From: an uncultured Candidatus Saccharibacteria bacterium
GTDB taxonomy: Bacteria > Patescibacteria > Saccharimonadia > Saccharimonadales > CAMLKC01
Direction of reading: 5' to 3'
DNA length: 44,710 bases
NCBI GenBank assembly: GCA_946479025.1
Contig: CAMLDM010000003.1
Location: forward strand, 1 to 44,710
This document shows positions 1-7,369 of this stretch, one piece after another (within the stretch, counting starts at the first letter, position 1; each line of letters begins with the position of its first letter). The notes beneath the pieces are model-generated. The model worked only from the letters and a program-made list of their open reading frames with translations, was not told the origin of the DNA and did no database searches. The position numbers and the translations under genes were made by a program.

Positions 1-27
1 AGTAAATAGAGAGGGAATAGATTTCTT

Positions 28-621
28 ATGGCGACACCAAAAAGTCAGCGTATTGGTATATGGATTATTGCAGTAGTGATGGTGATTGGGACGATCGGTT
101 CGTTCGCGGTCATTGTTCTTGCCAACGAAAACGGCGCGAACGACCAAACAGCGCAGGACAAAGCGCTGGCAGACTACCAGAAGCAGATGGAAGAACAACA
201 AAAGAAGGCAGATGAACTGTCGTCTAAATATTACTCTAAGTTTAAAAAATACCAAGATTCCCCGGCAAAATTTGACGCCGACAAGGTGGGTGACAAAGTC
301 ACGACGAAAGACCTGAAAAAGGGTACTGGTGCAGAGATTAAGAAAGACACGAAATATCAGGCGTACTACATTGGCTGGAACCCAAAGGGCAAAGAGTTCG
401 ACAGTTCATTTGATGGAAAGAAGCTGAAGGCGCCGATCGATACGAGCGAAATCTCAGCGCTTATTCCTGGCTGGGAAACCGGCGTGGTTGGCATGAAGGT
501 TGGCGGCGTGCGCGAAGTAACGATTCCATCAGATCTTGCTTACAAGGACAAGGGAAATGGTGACAATATTCCACCGAACACCCCGATCAAATTCGTAATT
601 TACATAATTGCGACAAAGTAG
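28..621 (+). CDS. Membrane-anchored FKBP-type peptidyl-prolyl isomerase
   Basis: 197 residues. A basic N-terminus precedes one hydrophobic segment (about residues 10-32), then a charged Lys/Gln-rich linker (33-85), then an FKBP domain to the C-terminus. The FKBP domain shows the typical LIPGWETGVVGMKVGG core and the IPPNTPIKFVI strand that closes the fold. The likely role is cis-trans isomerisation of prolyl bonds in exported or surface proteins, with the domain outside the membrane. The start has a GAGGGAA ribosome site about 10 nt upstream. A second, soluble FKBP is encoded at 41395-41790. The family call is firm; the outside location is inferred from the single helix. Confidence 0.88.
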   Translation: MATPKSQRIGIWIIAVVMVIGTIGSFAVIVLANENGANDQTAQDKALADYQKQMEEQQKKADELSSKYYSKFKKYQDSPAKFDADKVGDKVTTKDLKKGTGAEIKKDTKYQAYYIGWNPKGKEFDSSFDGKKLKAPIDTSEISALIPGWETGVVGMKVGGVREVTIPSDLAYKDKGNGDNIPPNTPIKFVIYIIATK

Positions 622-628
622 CCAAGAA

Positions 629-660
629 ACTATACTAAATATAGTAAATAACCACAAGGA
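629..660 (+). promoter_or_regulatory. trxB promoter/RBS with inverted repeat over the -10 box
   Basis: ACTATA-CTAAA-TATAGT (629-645) is a perfect 6-bp inverted repeat. It contains two possible -10 boxes, TATACT (631-636) and TATAGT (640-645). An AAGGA ribosome site follows at 656-660. The symmetry could be an operator, but A/T-rich -10 boxes can be symmetrical by chance. Confidence 0.45.
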
Positions 661-665
661 AGATG

Positions 666-1607
666 ATGGAAGACAAAATAAGAGACGTTGTTATGATCGG
701 CGCCGGTCCGAGCGCGCTTGCCGCCGCGGTTTACACGACACGAGAAGATATTGATACGGTTCTGTATGAAAAAGGTGTGATTGGCGGACTGGCGGCTATC
801 ACCGACCAAGTCGACAATTACCCGGGTTTTCCGGACGGCGTTCCCGGATTGGAGCTGGCCGCGCGGCTAGAAAAACAGGCCGAGCGTTTTGGCGCGAACA
901 TCGAGTTCGGCGAAGTTTCAGCCATCCGTGATGACGGTGACATAAAAACTGTCGTTGTCGATGGAGCGGAAGTGAAAACGCGCACTGTTCTGATCGCTAC
1001 CGGAAGTGATTACAATAAGATTGGTGTTCCGGGCGAAGCGGAATATTACGGCCGCGGCGTTCATTACTGCGCCACTTGCGACGGAGCATTCTACCGGGAC
1101 AAGCGGCTTGTAGTCGTTGGCGGGGGGAACTCGGCGGTACAAGAGGCTATCTTCCTGACTCGTTTTACGACGCACATCGACTTGTTGGTTCGCAGTACAA
1201 TCAAGGCGAGCGAGGTGCTGCAACGCGATCTTCAGAAATATATCAATGAGGGCAAAATTACTGTTCACCTGCAAACGACTACCGATGAGATCGTGGCCGT
1301 TGACGGCAAAGTGGCTCAAGTAAAGGCGACTAAAGCTGGTGAGAATATAACATTTGAAACGGACGGCGTGTTTATCTTCGTCGGACTGAAGCCAAACACC
1401 CAGTTTCTCGCTGGAAGCGGTATCGAATGTGACGAGCAGGGGCTAATTAAAACGGACGAGCACCTTTCAACGAACATGCCCGGTGTCTTTGCTAGCGGCG
1501 ATGTGCGAAGCGGCGCGACAATGCAGGTCGCAAGCGCGGTTGGCGAAGGTGCGACGGCGGCGCTTTCGATTCGTGAATACCTGGACGGACAAAAGCTCGC
1601 GGTCTAA
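666..1607 (+). CDS. trxB: Thioredoxin reductase (NADPH)
   Basis: 313 residues, the usual bacterial low-molecular-weight size. An FAD-binding GAGPSALAAAV motif lies near the N-terminus, the redox-active CATC pair (followed by DG) at about residue 135, an NADPH-binding GGGNSA motif at about 155, and the C-terminal GDV...QVASAVGEG FAD motif. It reduces thioredoxin with NADPH in the cytoplasm. Two ATGs lie in tandem (663 and 666); I prefer 666 because it sits about 5 nt from the AAGGA ribosome site, while 663 is only 2 nt away. It ends in an interlocked CTAA stop shared with the convergent gene. Confidence 0.96.
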   Translation: MEDKIRDVVMIGAGPSALAAAVYTTREDIDTVLYEKGVIGGLAAITDQVDNYPGFPDGVPGLELAARLEKQAERFGANIEFGEVSAIRDDGDIKTVVVDGAEVKTRTVLIATGSDYNKIGVPGEAEYYGRGVHYCATCDGAFYRDKRLVVVGGGNSAVQEAIFLTRFTTHIDLLVRSTIKASEVLQRDLQKYINEGKITVHLQTTTDEIVAVDGKVAQVKATKAGENITFETDGVFIFVGLKPNTQFLAGSGIECDEQGLIKTDEHLSTNMPGVFASGDVRSGATMQVASAVGEGATAALSIREYLDGQKLAV

Positions 1608-1620
1608 GCCGCGTGCTTTT
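1591..1620. terminator. Bidirectional terminator holding both stop codons
   Basis: The hairpin AAAAGC-t-CGCGG / loop TCTAAG / CCGCG-t-GCTTTT has an A-tract on the left and a T-tract on the right, so it can end transcription from both sides. The loop contains TAA of trxB and, on the other strand, TAG of the phosphodiesterase gene. Confidence 0.8.
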
Positions 1621-2302
1621 TTACTTCGCCGAGGATAATATCTGGGCGGTCGGTAACGATTCCGTCGATGCCTTTTTGTGTCAACATAAGCGCGCTGTGA
1701 GGGCGATTAACCGTGTAGGCATAGGTGAAAATTTTGGCACGTTTTGCGATCGCTAGCGCAAAGGCATTGACGTAGAGCCTGTGAAACCCAACGGCGCTAA
1801 GCTGCAGCTTGCGGTGATAGGCAATGAAAATGAATGGATTTTGAGTGTGGAGCAGGGCTAGCTTTGCCTCGCTGCTGACGCGCCGGATCGTAATTAAGTC
1901 GATACCCCGAAACGAAGAAAACAAGAGGTTGTCCCAGTCTTTTCCAGTTTTGATGTAGTTTTTCTTTACAAGGTCCGCAACAACTTTGGCAGTGCCGCGG
2001 CCCTTTATTTCGATGTTCAGTAGAATGTGTCCGAAGAATTCATCCAGTACTTCGCTGAGCGGGACGATGGGTTGTTTTTCTGTACGCTTTCGGAGCTCGG
2101 CAAGGGTGTGGTGCGAGATGATTGACGTGTCGCGGTGCGTTCGAAGCGTATGAAAATCGTGCGTGAGGACCGGGATTTTATCTTTTGTCAGGCGTACGTC
2201 GAACTCAAGGATGTCGGCACCGGCATCTACGCCGGCGCGCAAGGCCTCCATGCTGTTCTCGGGTGCAAGCCCGGCAGCTCCACGGTGTCCTATCACTAAC
2301 AT
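1604..2302 (-). CDS. Glycerophosphodiester phosphodiesterase family protein
   Basis: 232 residues. The N-terminus carries the GDPD signature HRGAAGLAPENS, then an EFD metal pair and THD, the expected Ca/Mg-binding and catalytic residues of a TIM-barrel phosphodiesterase. The C-terminal segment GIDGIVTDRPDI is also typical. The family hydrolyses glycerophosphodiesters to glycerol-3-phosphate and an alcohol, which would fit scavenging of lipid head groups. No signal peptide is visible, so it should be cytoplasmic. The minus-strand -10 box TATACT (2313-2318) lies 10 nt before the ATG, implying a leader of only a few nucleotides. Confidence 0.92.
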   Translation of the reverse strand: MLVIGHRGAAGLAPENSMEALRAGVDAGADILEFDVRLTKDKIPVLTHDFHTLRTHRDTSIISHHTLAELRKRTEKQPIVPLSEVLDEFFGHILLNIEIKGRGTAKVVADLVKKNYIKTGKDWDNLLFSSFRGIDLITIRRVSSEAKLALLHTQNPFIFIAYHRKLQLSAVGFHRLYVNAFALAIAKRAKIFTYAYTVNRPHSALMLTQKGIDGIVTDRPDIILGEVKKHAA

Positions 2303-2312
2303 AATTGTTCTT

Positions 2313-2334
2313 AGTATAGCAAATTTGCTACAAT
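2313..2334. promoter_or_regulatory. Divergent overlapping extended -10 promoters (gdpd / ppa) with 14-bp palindrome
   Basis: The perfect palindrome TAGCAAATTTGCTA (2317-2330) makes the upstream half of two extended -10 elements. TGCTATACT reads leftward for the phosphodiesterase gene and TGCTACAAT rightward for ppa. The two boxes are so close that polymerase should use only one at a time. Confidence 0.65.
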
Positions 2335-2361
2335 GGGGACAGTTAAATAACGGAGACCTAC

Positions 2362-2892
2362 ATGGCTGATTTTAATAAAATTCTCACTCCTGGCGACGTT
2401 GATGCCGGAATTATTAACGTAGTGGTAGAAATTCCACAGGGAAGCATGCACAAAATCGAGTGGAACCGCGAGCTTGCGGTGATGCAGCTTGACCGCGTGG
2501 AGCCAAGCGTTTTTGCTAAACCGACGAATTACGGGTTTATTCCCCAAACGCTCGACGAAGACGGCGATGAGCTGGACGTTCTGCTGGTGACGAACGAACC
2601 ACTTCCTACGGGTATTTTCCTTGAAGCTAAAGTCATCGGCGTGATGAAGTTTGAAGACGATGGCGAAGTTGACGACAAAATTGTAGCGGTGCCCGCGGAC
2701 GACCGCAATACGGGTAACGCATATAATTCGCTGGAAGACTTGCCGCAGCAGCTGATTCGCCAGATTGAGTTCCACTTCAATCACTACAAAGATCTGAAGA
2801 AGCCGGGCACGACGATCGTCAAAAGCTGGGGCGGCATCGACGAGGCAAAAGAAGTCATTCGCGAATCGATCACACGCTGGAACGAAAAGTAA
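2362..2892 (+). CDS. ppa: Inorganic pyrophosphatase (family I)
   Basis: 176 residues, the usual length of the hexameric bacterial enzyme. The metal-binding signature DGDELDVLL is present, with the conserved NYGFIPQT stretch before it and ADD further on. It hydrolyses pyrophosphate from biosynthesis to two phosphates in the cytoplasm. The start is preceded by CGGAG about 8 nt upstream, and the promoter is the extended -10 TGCTACAAT at 2326-2334. It is transcribed alone and ends just before a strong hairpin. Confidence 0.97.
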   Translation: MADFNKILTPGDVDAGIINVVVEIPQGSMHKIEWNRELAVMQLDRVEPSVFAKPTNYGFIPQTLDEDGDELDVLLVTNEPLPTGIFLEAKVIGVMKFEDDGEVDDKIVAVPADDRNTGNAYNSLEDLPQQLIRQIEFHFNHYKDLKKPGTTIVKSWGGIDEAKEVIRESITRWNEK

Positions 2893-2911
2893 TACTTGAT
2901 GCAAAAAAGAA

Positions 2912-2940
2912 AATAACCCGAAAGTAGCGGGTTATTTTTT
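2912..2940. terminator. Intrinsic terminator between ppa and rel
   Basis: AATAACCCG / loop AAAGTAG / CGGGTTATT is a 9-bp perfect stem followed by T-rich sequence on the plus strand and, read on the minus strand, by TTTTCTTTTTT. The right arm includes the rel stop codon, so the element serves both convergent genes. Confidence 0.85.
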
Positions 2941-4470
2941 CTTACGCATCGCCTTGTGTCGGATGATGCTGGCGGCGCCGCTGATTGTCTCGATTAGGTC
3001 GAGTTTTCGCAGCTGAGCCCGAAGCTTTTCGCGGGCGTGATTGGTGGTAACGAGTTCCAGCCAGGCTTGTTTTGGCTGTGACAGCTTGCGGGTAATTACT
3101 TCTACGACGTCGCCGTTATGGAGCGGCTTGTCAAAAGAATGGATATTGCCATTAACACGGAAACTGTAGGCATGCTTGCCGATGTCGCTGTGTACCAAAA
3201 AAGCGAAGTCCAGCGGCAGCGCGCCTTCGGGAAGATTATAGATATCGCCCTTTGGCGAGTAGACAAAGATGCGATTGCCGAACAAATCAACGTTCAGCTG
3301 GTCGTGCGAAATCTCCTCACCAGACCTAAGCCGCGACGCGATTTCTTGGAGTTGGGTAATCCATTGCAGCTGTGCCGGAAGACTGGCGTTTCCTGATTTT
3401 TTCTTCGTGTACAGTTTTGAATCTTTTTGTTCGTGGTAGTGGAAGCTGGCGGCCAGACCGCGCTCGGCATATTCGTGCATGCCTTGGGTCCGAATTTGGA
3501 ATTCGATAATCTGTTTATTCGGTGTAATAACCGTCGTGTGAAGGCTCTGATAGCCGTTTGTTTTTGGGATCGCGATGTAATCCTTTATGCGCGCGACCAT
3601 CGGCTGGTACATCGAATGCAGGATGCCAAGTACCTTGTAGCAGTCCTCCTTGTTCTTTACGATAACGCGCAGCGCCATAAGGTCGTAGACGTCGTCGATA
3701 TTGCCATCGAGCTTTTTTAGCTTTTTATATAAACTGTAAATACTTTTGACGCGGCCGCTGATTTCACATTCGATGCCCTGTTTTTTAAGTTCGGCCTCGA
3801 CTTCCTGGCGGACGGTGCCTAGTTTACGTGTGCTTTTGCCAAGGCGCTTTTTCATTATGTTCTGTAAGCGCTTGTACTCCTTAGGGTCGAGGTAGCTGAA
3901 CGCCAGCTCTTCGATCTGCATGCGCACGCGACCCATACCTAACCGGTCGGCCATCGGTGCAAATACCTCAAGGCTCTCGCGGGCGATCTTTTGCTGCTTC
4001 TCCTTGTTCATGTGCTGGAGCGTAGATAGATTATGCAGGCGGTCGGCGAGCTTAATAATAATAACGCGCACGTCCTGACCGACGGCAATCAGCAGTTTGG
4101 ATAGGTTGTCTTTGGTTTGTGGCAGGTAATTTTCGAGGTTGCGCATGCCGGCACGCGCCTGAGAGACTTTCGTGACGCCGTCAACTAAAAAGGCGACGTC
4201 GCGACCAAACAGATTCTCGATAGTCTCAAGTGTTTCGCTCGTATCTTCAACCACGTCGTGCAGTACGCCCGCAAGAATCGTATCGATGTCCATACCCCAG
4301 TCGATGAGCGTGTAAGCGACAGCAAGCGGGTGAATGATGAACGGCTCGCCGCTGCGCCGCTTCTGGTCCTTGTGAGCATTGGTTGCAAAATCTATGGCGT
4401 GCGTAAGTTCAAGGAGCTGATTTTCCTCATAGTGGGGTTTTGCATGGTCAAGGACGTCGCGTTTCCTCAT
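2932..4470 (-). CDS. rel: RelA/SpoT-type (p)ppGpp synthetase/hydrolase lacking the C-terminal ACT domain
   Basis: 512 residues. The N-terminal HD hydrolase domain shows HPLA at about 47, HDVVEDT at 71-77 and LADRLHNL. The synthetase domain shows RVKSIYSLYKK and KDYIAIPKTNGYQSLHT at about 295-311. A TGS domain follows at about 393-460, and the protein ends about 50 residues later. Classical long RelA/SpoT proteins run to about 700 residues or more with helical, zinc-finger and ACT regions, which are absent here. Both catalytic halves look intact. I start at the ATG 4470 because the family homology begins there; an upstream start at 4536 would add 22 unrelated residues. A minus-strand TATACT (4481-4486) lies 10 nt before the ATG. 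Confidence 0.94.
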   Translation of the reverse strand: MRKRDVLDHAKPHYEENQLLELTHAIDFATNAHKDQKRRSGEPFIIHPLAVAYTLIDWGMDIDTILAGVLHDVVEDTSETLETIENLFGRDVAFLVDGVTKVSQARAGMRNLENYLPQTKDNLSKLLIAVGQDVRVIIIKLADRLHNLSTLQHMNKEKQQKIARESLEVFAPMADRLGMGRVRMQIEELAFSYLDPKEYKRLQNIMKKRLGKSTRKLGTVRQEVEAELKKQGIECEISGRVKSIYSLYKKLKKLDGNIDDVYDLMALRVIVKNKEDCYKVLGILHSMYQPMVARIKDYIAIPKTNGYQSLHTTVITPNKQIIEFQIRTQGMHEYAERGLAASFHYHEQKDSKLYTKKKSGNASLPAQLQWITQLQEIASRLRSGEEISHDQLNVDLFGNRIFVYSPKGDIYNLPEGALPLDFAFLVHSDIGKHAYSFRVNGNIHSFDKPLHNGDVVEVITRKLSQPKQAWLELVTTNHAREKLRAQLRKLDLIETISGAASIIRHKAMRKKK

Positions 4471-4525
4471 TGTAGTATCCAGTATAAAGCACTCCAGAAG
4501 AATAAAAAATACAGCACGTGTTGTG

Positions 4526-4570
4526 CGGCGAAGCAAAGGCGCGGTAATGCTTTGCGCCTTTGCTTCGCTG
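4526..4570 (-). terminator. Long hairpin terminator of the small GC-rich gene
   Basis: GCGAAGCAAAGGCGC (4528-4542) pairs perfectly with GCGCCTTTGCTTCGC (4554-4568) around an 11-nt loop, with two further closing pairs. On the minus strand a T6 run follows about 15 nt later. It lies between the small gene and rel and would insulate them. Confidence 0.75.
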
Positions 4571-4574
4571 CTTG

Positions 4575-4943
4575 TCAGTGTCCGAGAATCCGCAGGATCT
4601 CACTCGGGGCGAGCCCGTCGAGTTCTCTGGTGTCTCGGGCAACTCGTGCTCCTTCAGGGAAGTTCCATCCGTACTCGCTTCGTTCTACAATGACGAATAG
4701 GTTGGAGCCGTCGCCTTCCGGTACAGTGAGGATGGCGAGCTCGATGCCGCCGGGCAGCAGGATGGGCGACAGGGTCGCTTCCCGCATCTCACCATCGACC
4801 CGCACTTCAACCGGGAACAACGACGGGTCCGCCGTCCGCAGGCACGCCAGGAAGAGCGCGACGCGGAATGCCAGGTCAAGTGTGTGTTTCCTGGGAACGG
4901 CAACAATCGGTCCGCCGCCCTCCGGAAATACCCGAGGAGGCAT
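4575..4943 (-). CDS. Small GC-rich hypothetical protein
   Basis: 122 residues with no family I recognise. Pro/Gly-rich ends flank a middle that looks like an alpha/beta fold (VEVRVDGEMREATLSPILLP, then ELAILTVP). No signal peptide or membrane helix is seen. The start has a strong ribosome site (AGGGAGAAGG) and a proper leader, unlike most neighbours. Codon use is GC-richer than the flanking genes, with many GCC, GGG and CCG codons. It stands alone between rel and gap, with its own promoter and a 15-bp hairpin after it. Two other small genes in the window (35508 and 43439) share this layout. Transfer or a special expression class are both possible. Confidence 0.7.
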   Translation of the reverse strand: MPPRVFPEGGGPIVAVPRKHTLDLAFRVALFLACLRTADPSLFPVEVRVDGEMREATLSPILLPGGIELAILTVPEGDGSNLFVIVERSEYGWNFPEGARVARDTRELDGLAPSEILRILGH

Positions 4944-4979
4944 TTGCCTTCTCCCTTCTCTGTAAAAGAACTGACAAAT

Positions 4980-5010
4980 ATACTATGCGTTCTAAGCAAG
5001 CAGTTGTCAA
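4980..5010 (-). promoter_or_regulatory. Promoter of the small GC-rich gene
   Basis: On the minus strand TTGACA (5005-5010) is followed after 19 bp by TAGTAT (4980-4985). It runs opposite to, and overlaps the upstream part of, the gap promoter. Confidence 0.6.
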
Positions 5011-5013
5011 CGT

Positions 5014-5043
5014 TTTACAATAAGCGAGAAGTAAGTATATAAT
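5014..5043 (+). promoter_or_regulatory. gap promoter
   Basis: TTTACA (5014-5019), 18 bp, TATAAT (5038-5043). The transcript would start near 5050 and carry a leader of about 37 nt with an AAAAGGAG ribosome site. Confidence 0.8.
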
Positions 5044-5087
5044 GAATGCGAAACGCTAAAGCTTAGTTTAAAAGGAGTAGAAAATTC

Positions 5088-6104
5088 ATGAGTCAAGTGA
5101 ACGTCGCGATCAACGGATTCGGTCGCATCGGCCGTAATGCCTTTAAGATCGCATTTGAACGCAGCGACCTGAACATCGTTGCTATCAACGATCTGACAGA
5201 TACAAAAACATTAGCGCACCTGCTAAAACACGACTCGTCGTACGGTACTTATCAGCACGATGTAGGCTTCGATGAAAAGGGAATCATCGTGGACGGCAAG
5301 CATATCGCGGTGCTTGCCGAGAAAGACCCGGCGACGCTACCATGGCGTGACCACAACGTTGACGTAGTTATTGAAAGTACGGGCTTTTTCGTTAAGCCGG
5401 AACTGGCGCGCGCACATATCGACGGCGGTGGCGCTAAAAAGGTCGTTATTTCTGCTCCGGCTAAAGGTGATGGTGCCGACACGATTGTACTTGGCGTAAA
5501 TGAAGACAAGATCGAAGGCTCTACCGACGTTATTAGTAACGCCAGCTGTACGACCAACTGTATTACGCCGGTGATGGCGGTACTTGAAAGCCACTTCGGT
5601 ATTGAAAAAGCCATGATGACCACCGTTCATAGCTACACCGCCAGTCAGCGGCTCCAAGACGCTCCGGCAAAAGATCTGCGCGAAGCTCGTGCGGCTGCGG
5701 AAAACATCGTTCCTACGACTACCGGCGCCTCTATTGCCGCAGCCAAGGCGTTGCCAGCGCTTGAGAACAAGTTCGGCGGCCTAAGCGTGCGCGTTCCTAC
5801 CCCTGTGGTAAGCATGAGTGACTTTGTCGTGCTGGTCAAGCGCGATACGACGGTAGACGAGATCAACACCGTGTTCAAGGAAGCGGCGCAGCAGCCGTTT
5901 TACCAAGGGATTCTGGATGTTACCGAGGAGGAGCTCGTGTCGAGCGACTACAAGGGCAATAGTCACAGCGCTACGGTAGACCTGAAACTCACGAACGTTG
6001 TGGGCGGTAATCTCATCAAGGTTGTTGCCTGGTATGACAATGAGTGGGGCTACAGCAACCGCCTGGTCGAGCTTGTTGCCGACGCCGGCCGCGCTCTTCA
6101 ATAA
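5088..6104 (+). CDS. gap: Glyceraldehyde-3-phosphate dehydrogenase, type I
   Basis: 338 residues. The N-terminal Rossmann motif is INGFGRIGRNAFK, and the Asp of AINDL suggests NAD preference. The catalytic cysteine lies in SCTTNC at about residue 153, with HSYTASQ and the C-terminal WYDNEWGYSNR also present. It converts glyceraldehyde-3-phosphate to 1,3-bisphosphoglycerate. It has its own promoter, an AAAAGGAG ribosome site and a terminator, so it is a single-gene unit placed just before the pentose-phosphate genes. This is one of the clearest Shine-Dalgarno starts in the window. Confidence 0.98.
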   Translation: MSQVNVAINGFGRIGRNAFKIAFERSDLNIVAINDLTDTKTLAHLLKHDSSYGTYQHDVGFDEKGIIVDGKHIAVLAEKDPATLPWRDHNVDVVIESTGFFVKPELARAHIDGGGAKKVVISAPAKGDGADTIVLGVNEDKIEGSTDVISNASCTTNCITPVMAVLESHFGIEKAMMTTVHSYTASQRLQDAPAKDLREARAAAENIVPTTTGASIAAAKALPALENKFGGLSVRVPTPVVSMSDFVVLVKRDTTVDEINTVFKEAAQQPFYQGILDVTEEELVSSDYKGNSHSATVDLKLTNVVGGNLIKVVAWYDNEWGYSNRLVELVADAGRALQ

Positions 6105-6115
6105 AAACATAGGAG

Positions 6116-6155
6116 CAAAAGCATCTCGCAAAATCCTGCGGGGTGCTTTTGTTTT
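6116..6155 (+). terminator. gap terminator
   Basis: CAAAAGCA (6116-6123) pairs with TGCTTTTG (6144-6151). Inner pairs CGCA/TGCG sit around a short loop, and a T-run follows. Confidence 0.85.
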
Positions 6156-6175
6156 ATGATAAAAATGCTTATACT
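6149..6175 (+). promoter_or_regulatory. rpiB promoter (leaderless)
   Basis: The -10 box TATACT is at 6170-6175 and the ATG at 6182, only 6 nt later, so the mRNA should start at or next to the start codon. The -35 is poor (TTGTTT within the T-run of the previous terminator). Confidence 0.6.
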
Positions 6176-6181
6176 TAAATC

Positions 6182-6631
6182 ATGAAGATATACCTAGGAG
6201 CTGACCACCAGGGGTTTGCTTTAAAACAGCAGATTTTTGCCTACCTGGCAAAACATGGATATGAAGTTGAAGACGTGAGTGGCAAAGAACTCGACCCGAA
6301 TGATGATTTTCCGGAATTCGCCCAGATGGCGGCGCTCAAGGTGCTTGGCGACGAAGATAATGATGCGCGCGCAATCCTTATCTGCGGAGGCGGACAAGGA
6401 ATGTGCATGGCGGCCAATCGCTTCCGTGGGATTCGCGCGAGTGTGATCTGGGATGCTTACGAGGCCAGAATGACCCGCAACGACAACGACAGTAATGTAC
6501 TGTGTCTCCCGTCACGTGTGTTGCAAAACGATGAAAAAGGCTGGAAAGACATCATTGATACGTGGCTTACGACGCCATTTGCTGCCGCTGCCAGGTATAA
6601 ACGGCGCAACGCGCAGATTGACGAGCTCTAG
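6182..6631 (+). CDS. rpiB: Ribose-5-phosphate isomerase B
   Basis: 149 residues, the standard RpiB/LacA-B length. It has the GADHQGFALK N-terminus, a CGGGQGMCMAANRF anion-binding loop with the catalytic cysteine position filled, and the NDNDSNVLCLPSRV stretch. It interconverts ribose-5-phosphate and ribulose-5-phosphate. It is the first gene of the pentose-phosphate run, with rpe starting 4 nt after its stop. The start is leaderless by its -10 spacing; no ribosome site is seen. Confidence 0.95.
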   Translation: MKIYLGADHQGFALKQQIFAYLAKHGYEVEDVSGKELDPNDDFPEFAQMAALKVLGDEDNDARAILICGGGQGMCMAANRFRGIRASVIWDAYEARMTRNDNDSNVLCLPSRVLQNDEKGWKDIIDTWLTTPFAAAARYKRRNAQIDEL

Positions 6632-6634
6632 ACG

Positions 6635-7279
6635 ATGAGTGTGATAGCCGCAGCGATACTTGCCGAAACGCCGGAAGATTACAAGGAGAAAATTGAGCGC
6701 ATTCATACGATTGTCGATCATATCCATGTTGATATTTGTGACGGTGAATTTGCGCCTACGTTTACGGTCGGCGCCGCGCAGGTCTGGTGGCCGCAGGAGT
6801 GGACTGCCTCTATCCATGCGATGGTGGCGCGCCCAAGCGAACACCTCGAAACGCTCATCAGTCTCAAACCGCATATGATTATTTTTCATGCTGAGGTGAA
6901 CGAAGATATCGTACCGGTTCTGCAGCATGTCAAAAAATTCGGCATAAAAGCTGGTGTGGCGCTACTGCGTTCGACCGTACCGAATACGGTGGCCCCAGTT
7001 ATCGAAGAAGCGGATCACGTGATGATTTTTACGGGAGATCTGGGTAAGTACGGCGGCACGGCTAGCCTGATTCAGTTGGAAAAAATTCGCCTGATAAAAC
7101 AGATCAACAAAAACGTTGAAATCGGCTGGGACGGTGGAGTGACCATCGAAAACGCCTACACGCTAGCCCAGGGGGGCGTTGATGTGCTGAATGTCGGAGG
7201 GACACTGGCAAAGGCGGAAGATCCCCAGGCGGTATACACGGCGCTCGTCAACGAAATCAATAAGCACGGTGTTATCTAA
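6635..7279 (+). CDS. rpe: Ribulose-phosphate 3-epimerase
   Basis: 214 residues, a TIM-barrel of usual size. HVDICDG matches the metal-binding DG motif near the N-terminus, followed by SIHAMV, IIFHAE, KAGVAL and the C-terminal phosphate-binding IGWDGGV. The central loop, usually MTVNPGFGGQ, is changed to IFTGDLGKYGG, so the protein is a divergent member. The expected reaction is ribulose-5-phosphate to xylulose-5-phosphate. Context (rpiB before it, transketolase after it) supports this. A related ketose-phosphate epimerase activity cannot be excluded. Confidence 0.88.
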   Translation: MSVIAAAILAETPEDYKEKIERIHTIVDHIHVDICDGEFAPTFTVGAAQVWWPQEWTASIHAMVARPSEHLETLISLKPHMIIFHAEVNEDIVPVLQHVKKFGIKAGVALLRSTVPNTVAPVIEEADHVMIFTGDLGKYGGTASLIQLEKIRLIKQINKNVEIGWDGGVTIENAYTLAQGGVDVLNVGGTLAKAEDPQAVYTALVNEINKHGVI

Positions 7280-7309
7280 AGTCGAGCGAATTTGACGTAT
7301 TATTTCCTT

Positions 7310-7333
7310 TCACGTCGTGATACATTAGAATGT
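7310..7333. promoter_or_regulatory. Two adjacent palindromes before the transketolase genes
   Basis: TCACG-T-CGTGA (7310-7320) and ACATT-AG-AATGT (7322-7333) are both perfect and lie one base apart in the 90-bp gap. TAGAAT inside the second could act as a -10 box (7326-7331). They may be operator sites. Confidence 0.4.
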
Positions 7334-7369
7334 AGAACATAAGCACTTCCGGGAGGGTTACTGATACAA

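Noticed and set aside
2311..2904. Long open frame antisense to ppa
   Set aside because: It mirrors the conserved pyrophosphatase gene, has no recognisable family and no ribosome site. It is a codon-bias shadow.
4258..4965. 235-codon open frame on the plus strand across the rel 5' end and the small GC-rich gene
   Set aside because: It starts inside rel on the other strand, crosses a strong hairpin and has low-complexity Arg/Ser sequence. The minus-strand frame at 4575-4943 has the better ribosome site and promoter.
4518..5010. Insertion sequence or integron cassette around the small GC-rich gene
   Set aside because: No transposase, no target-site duplication and no attC-type site could be shown. 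The hairpin behaves like a terminator.
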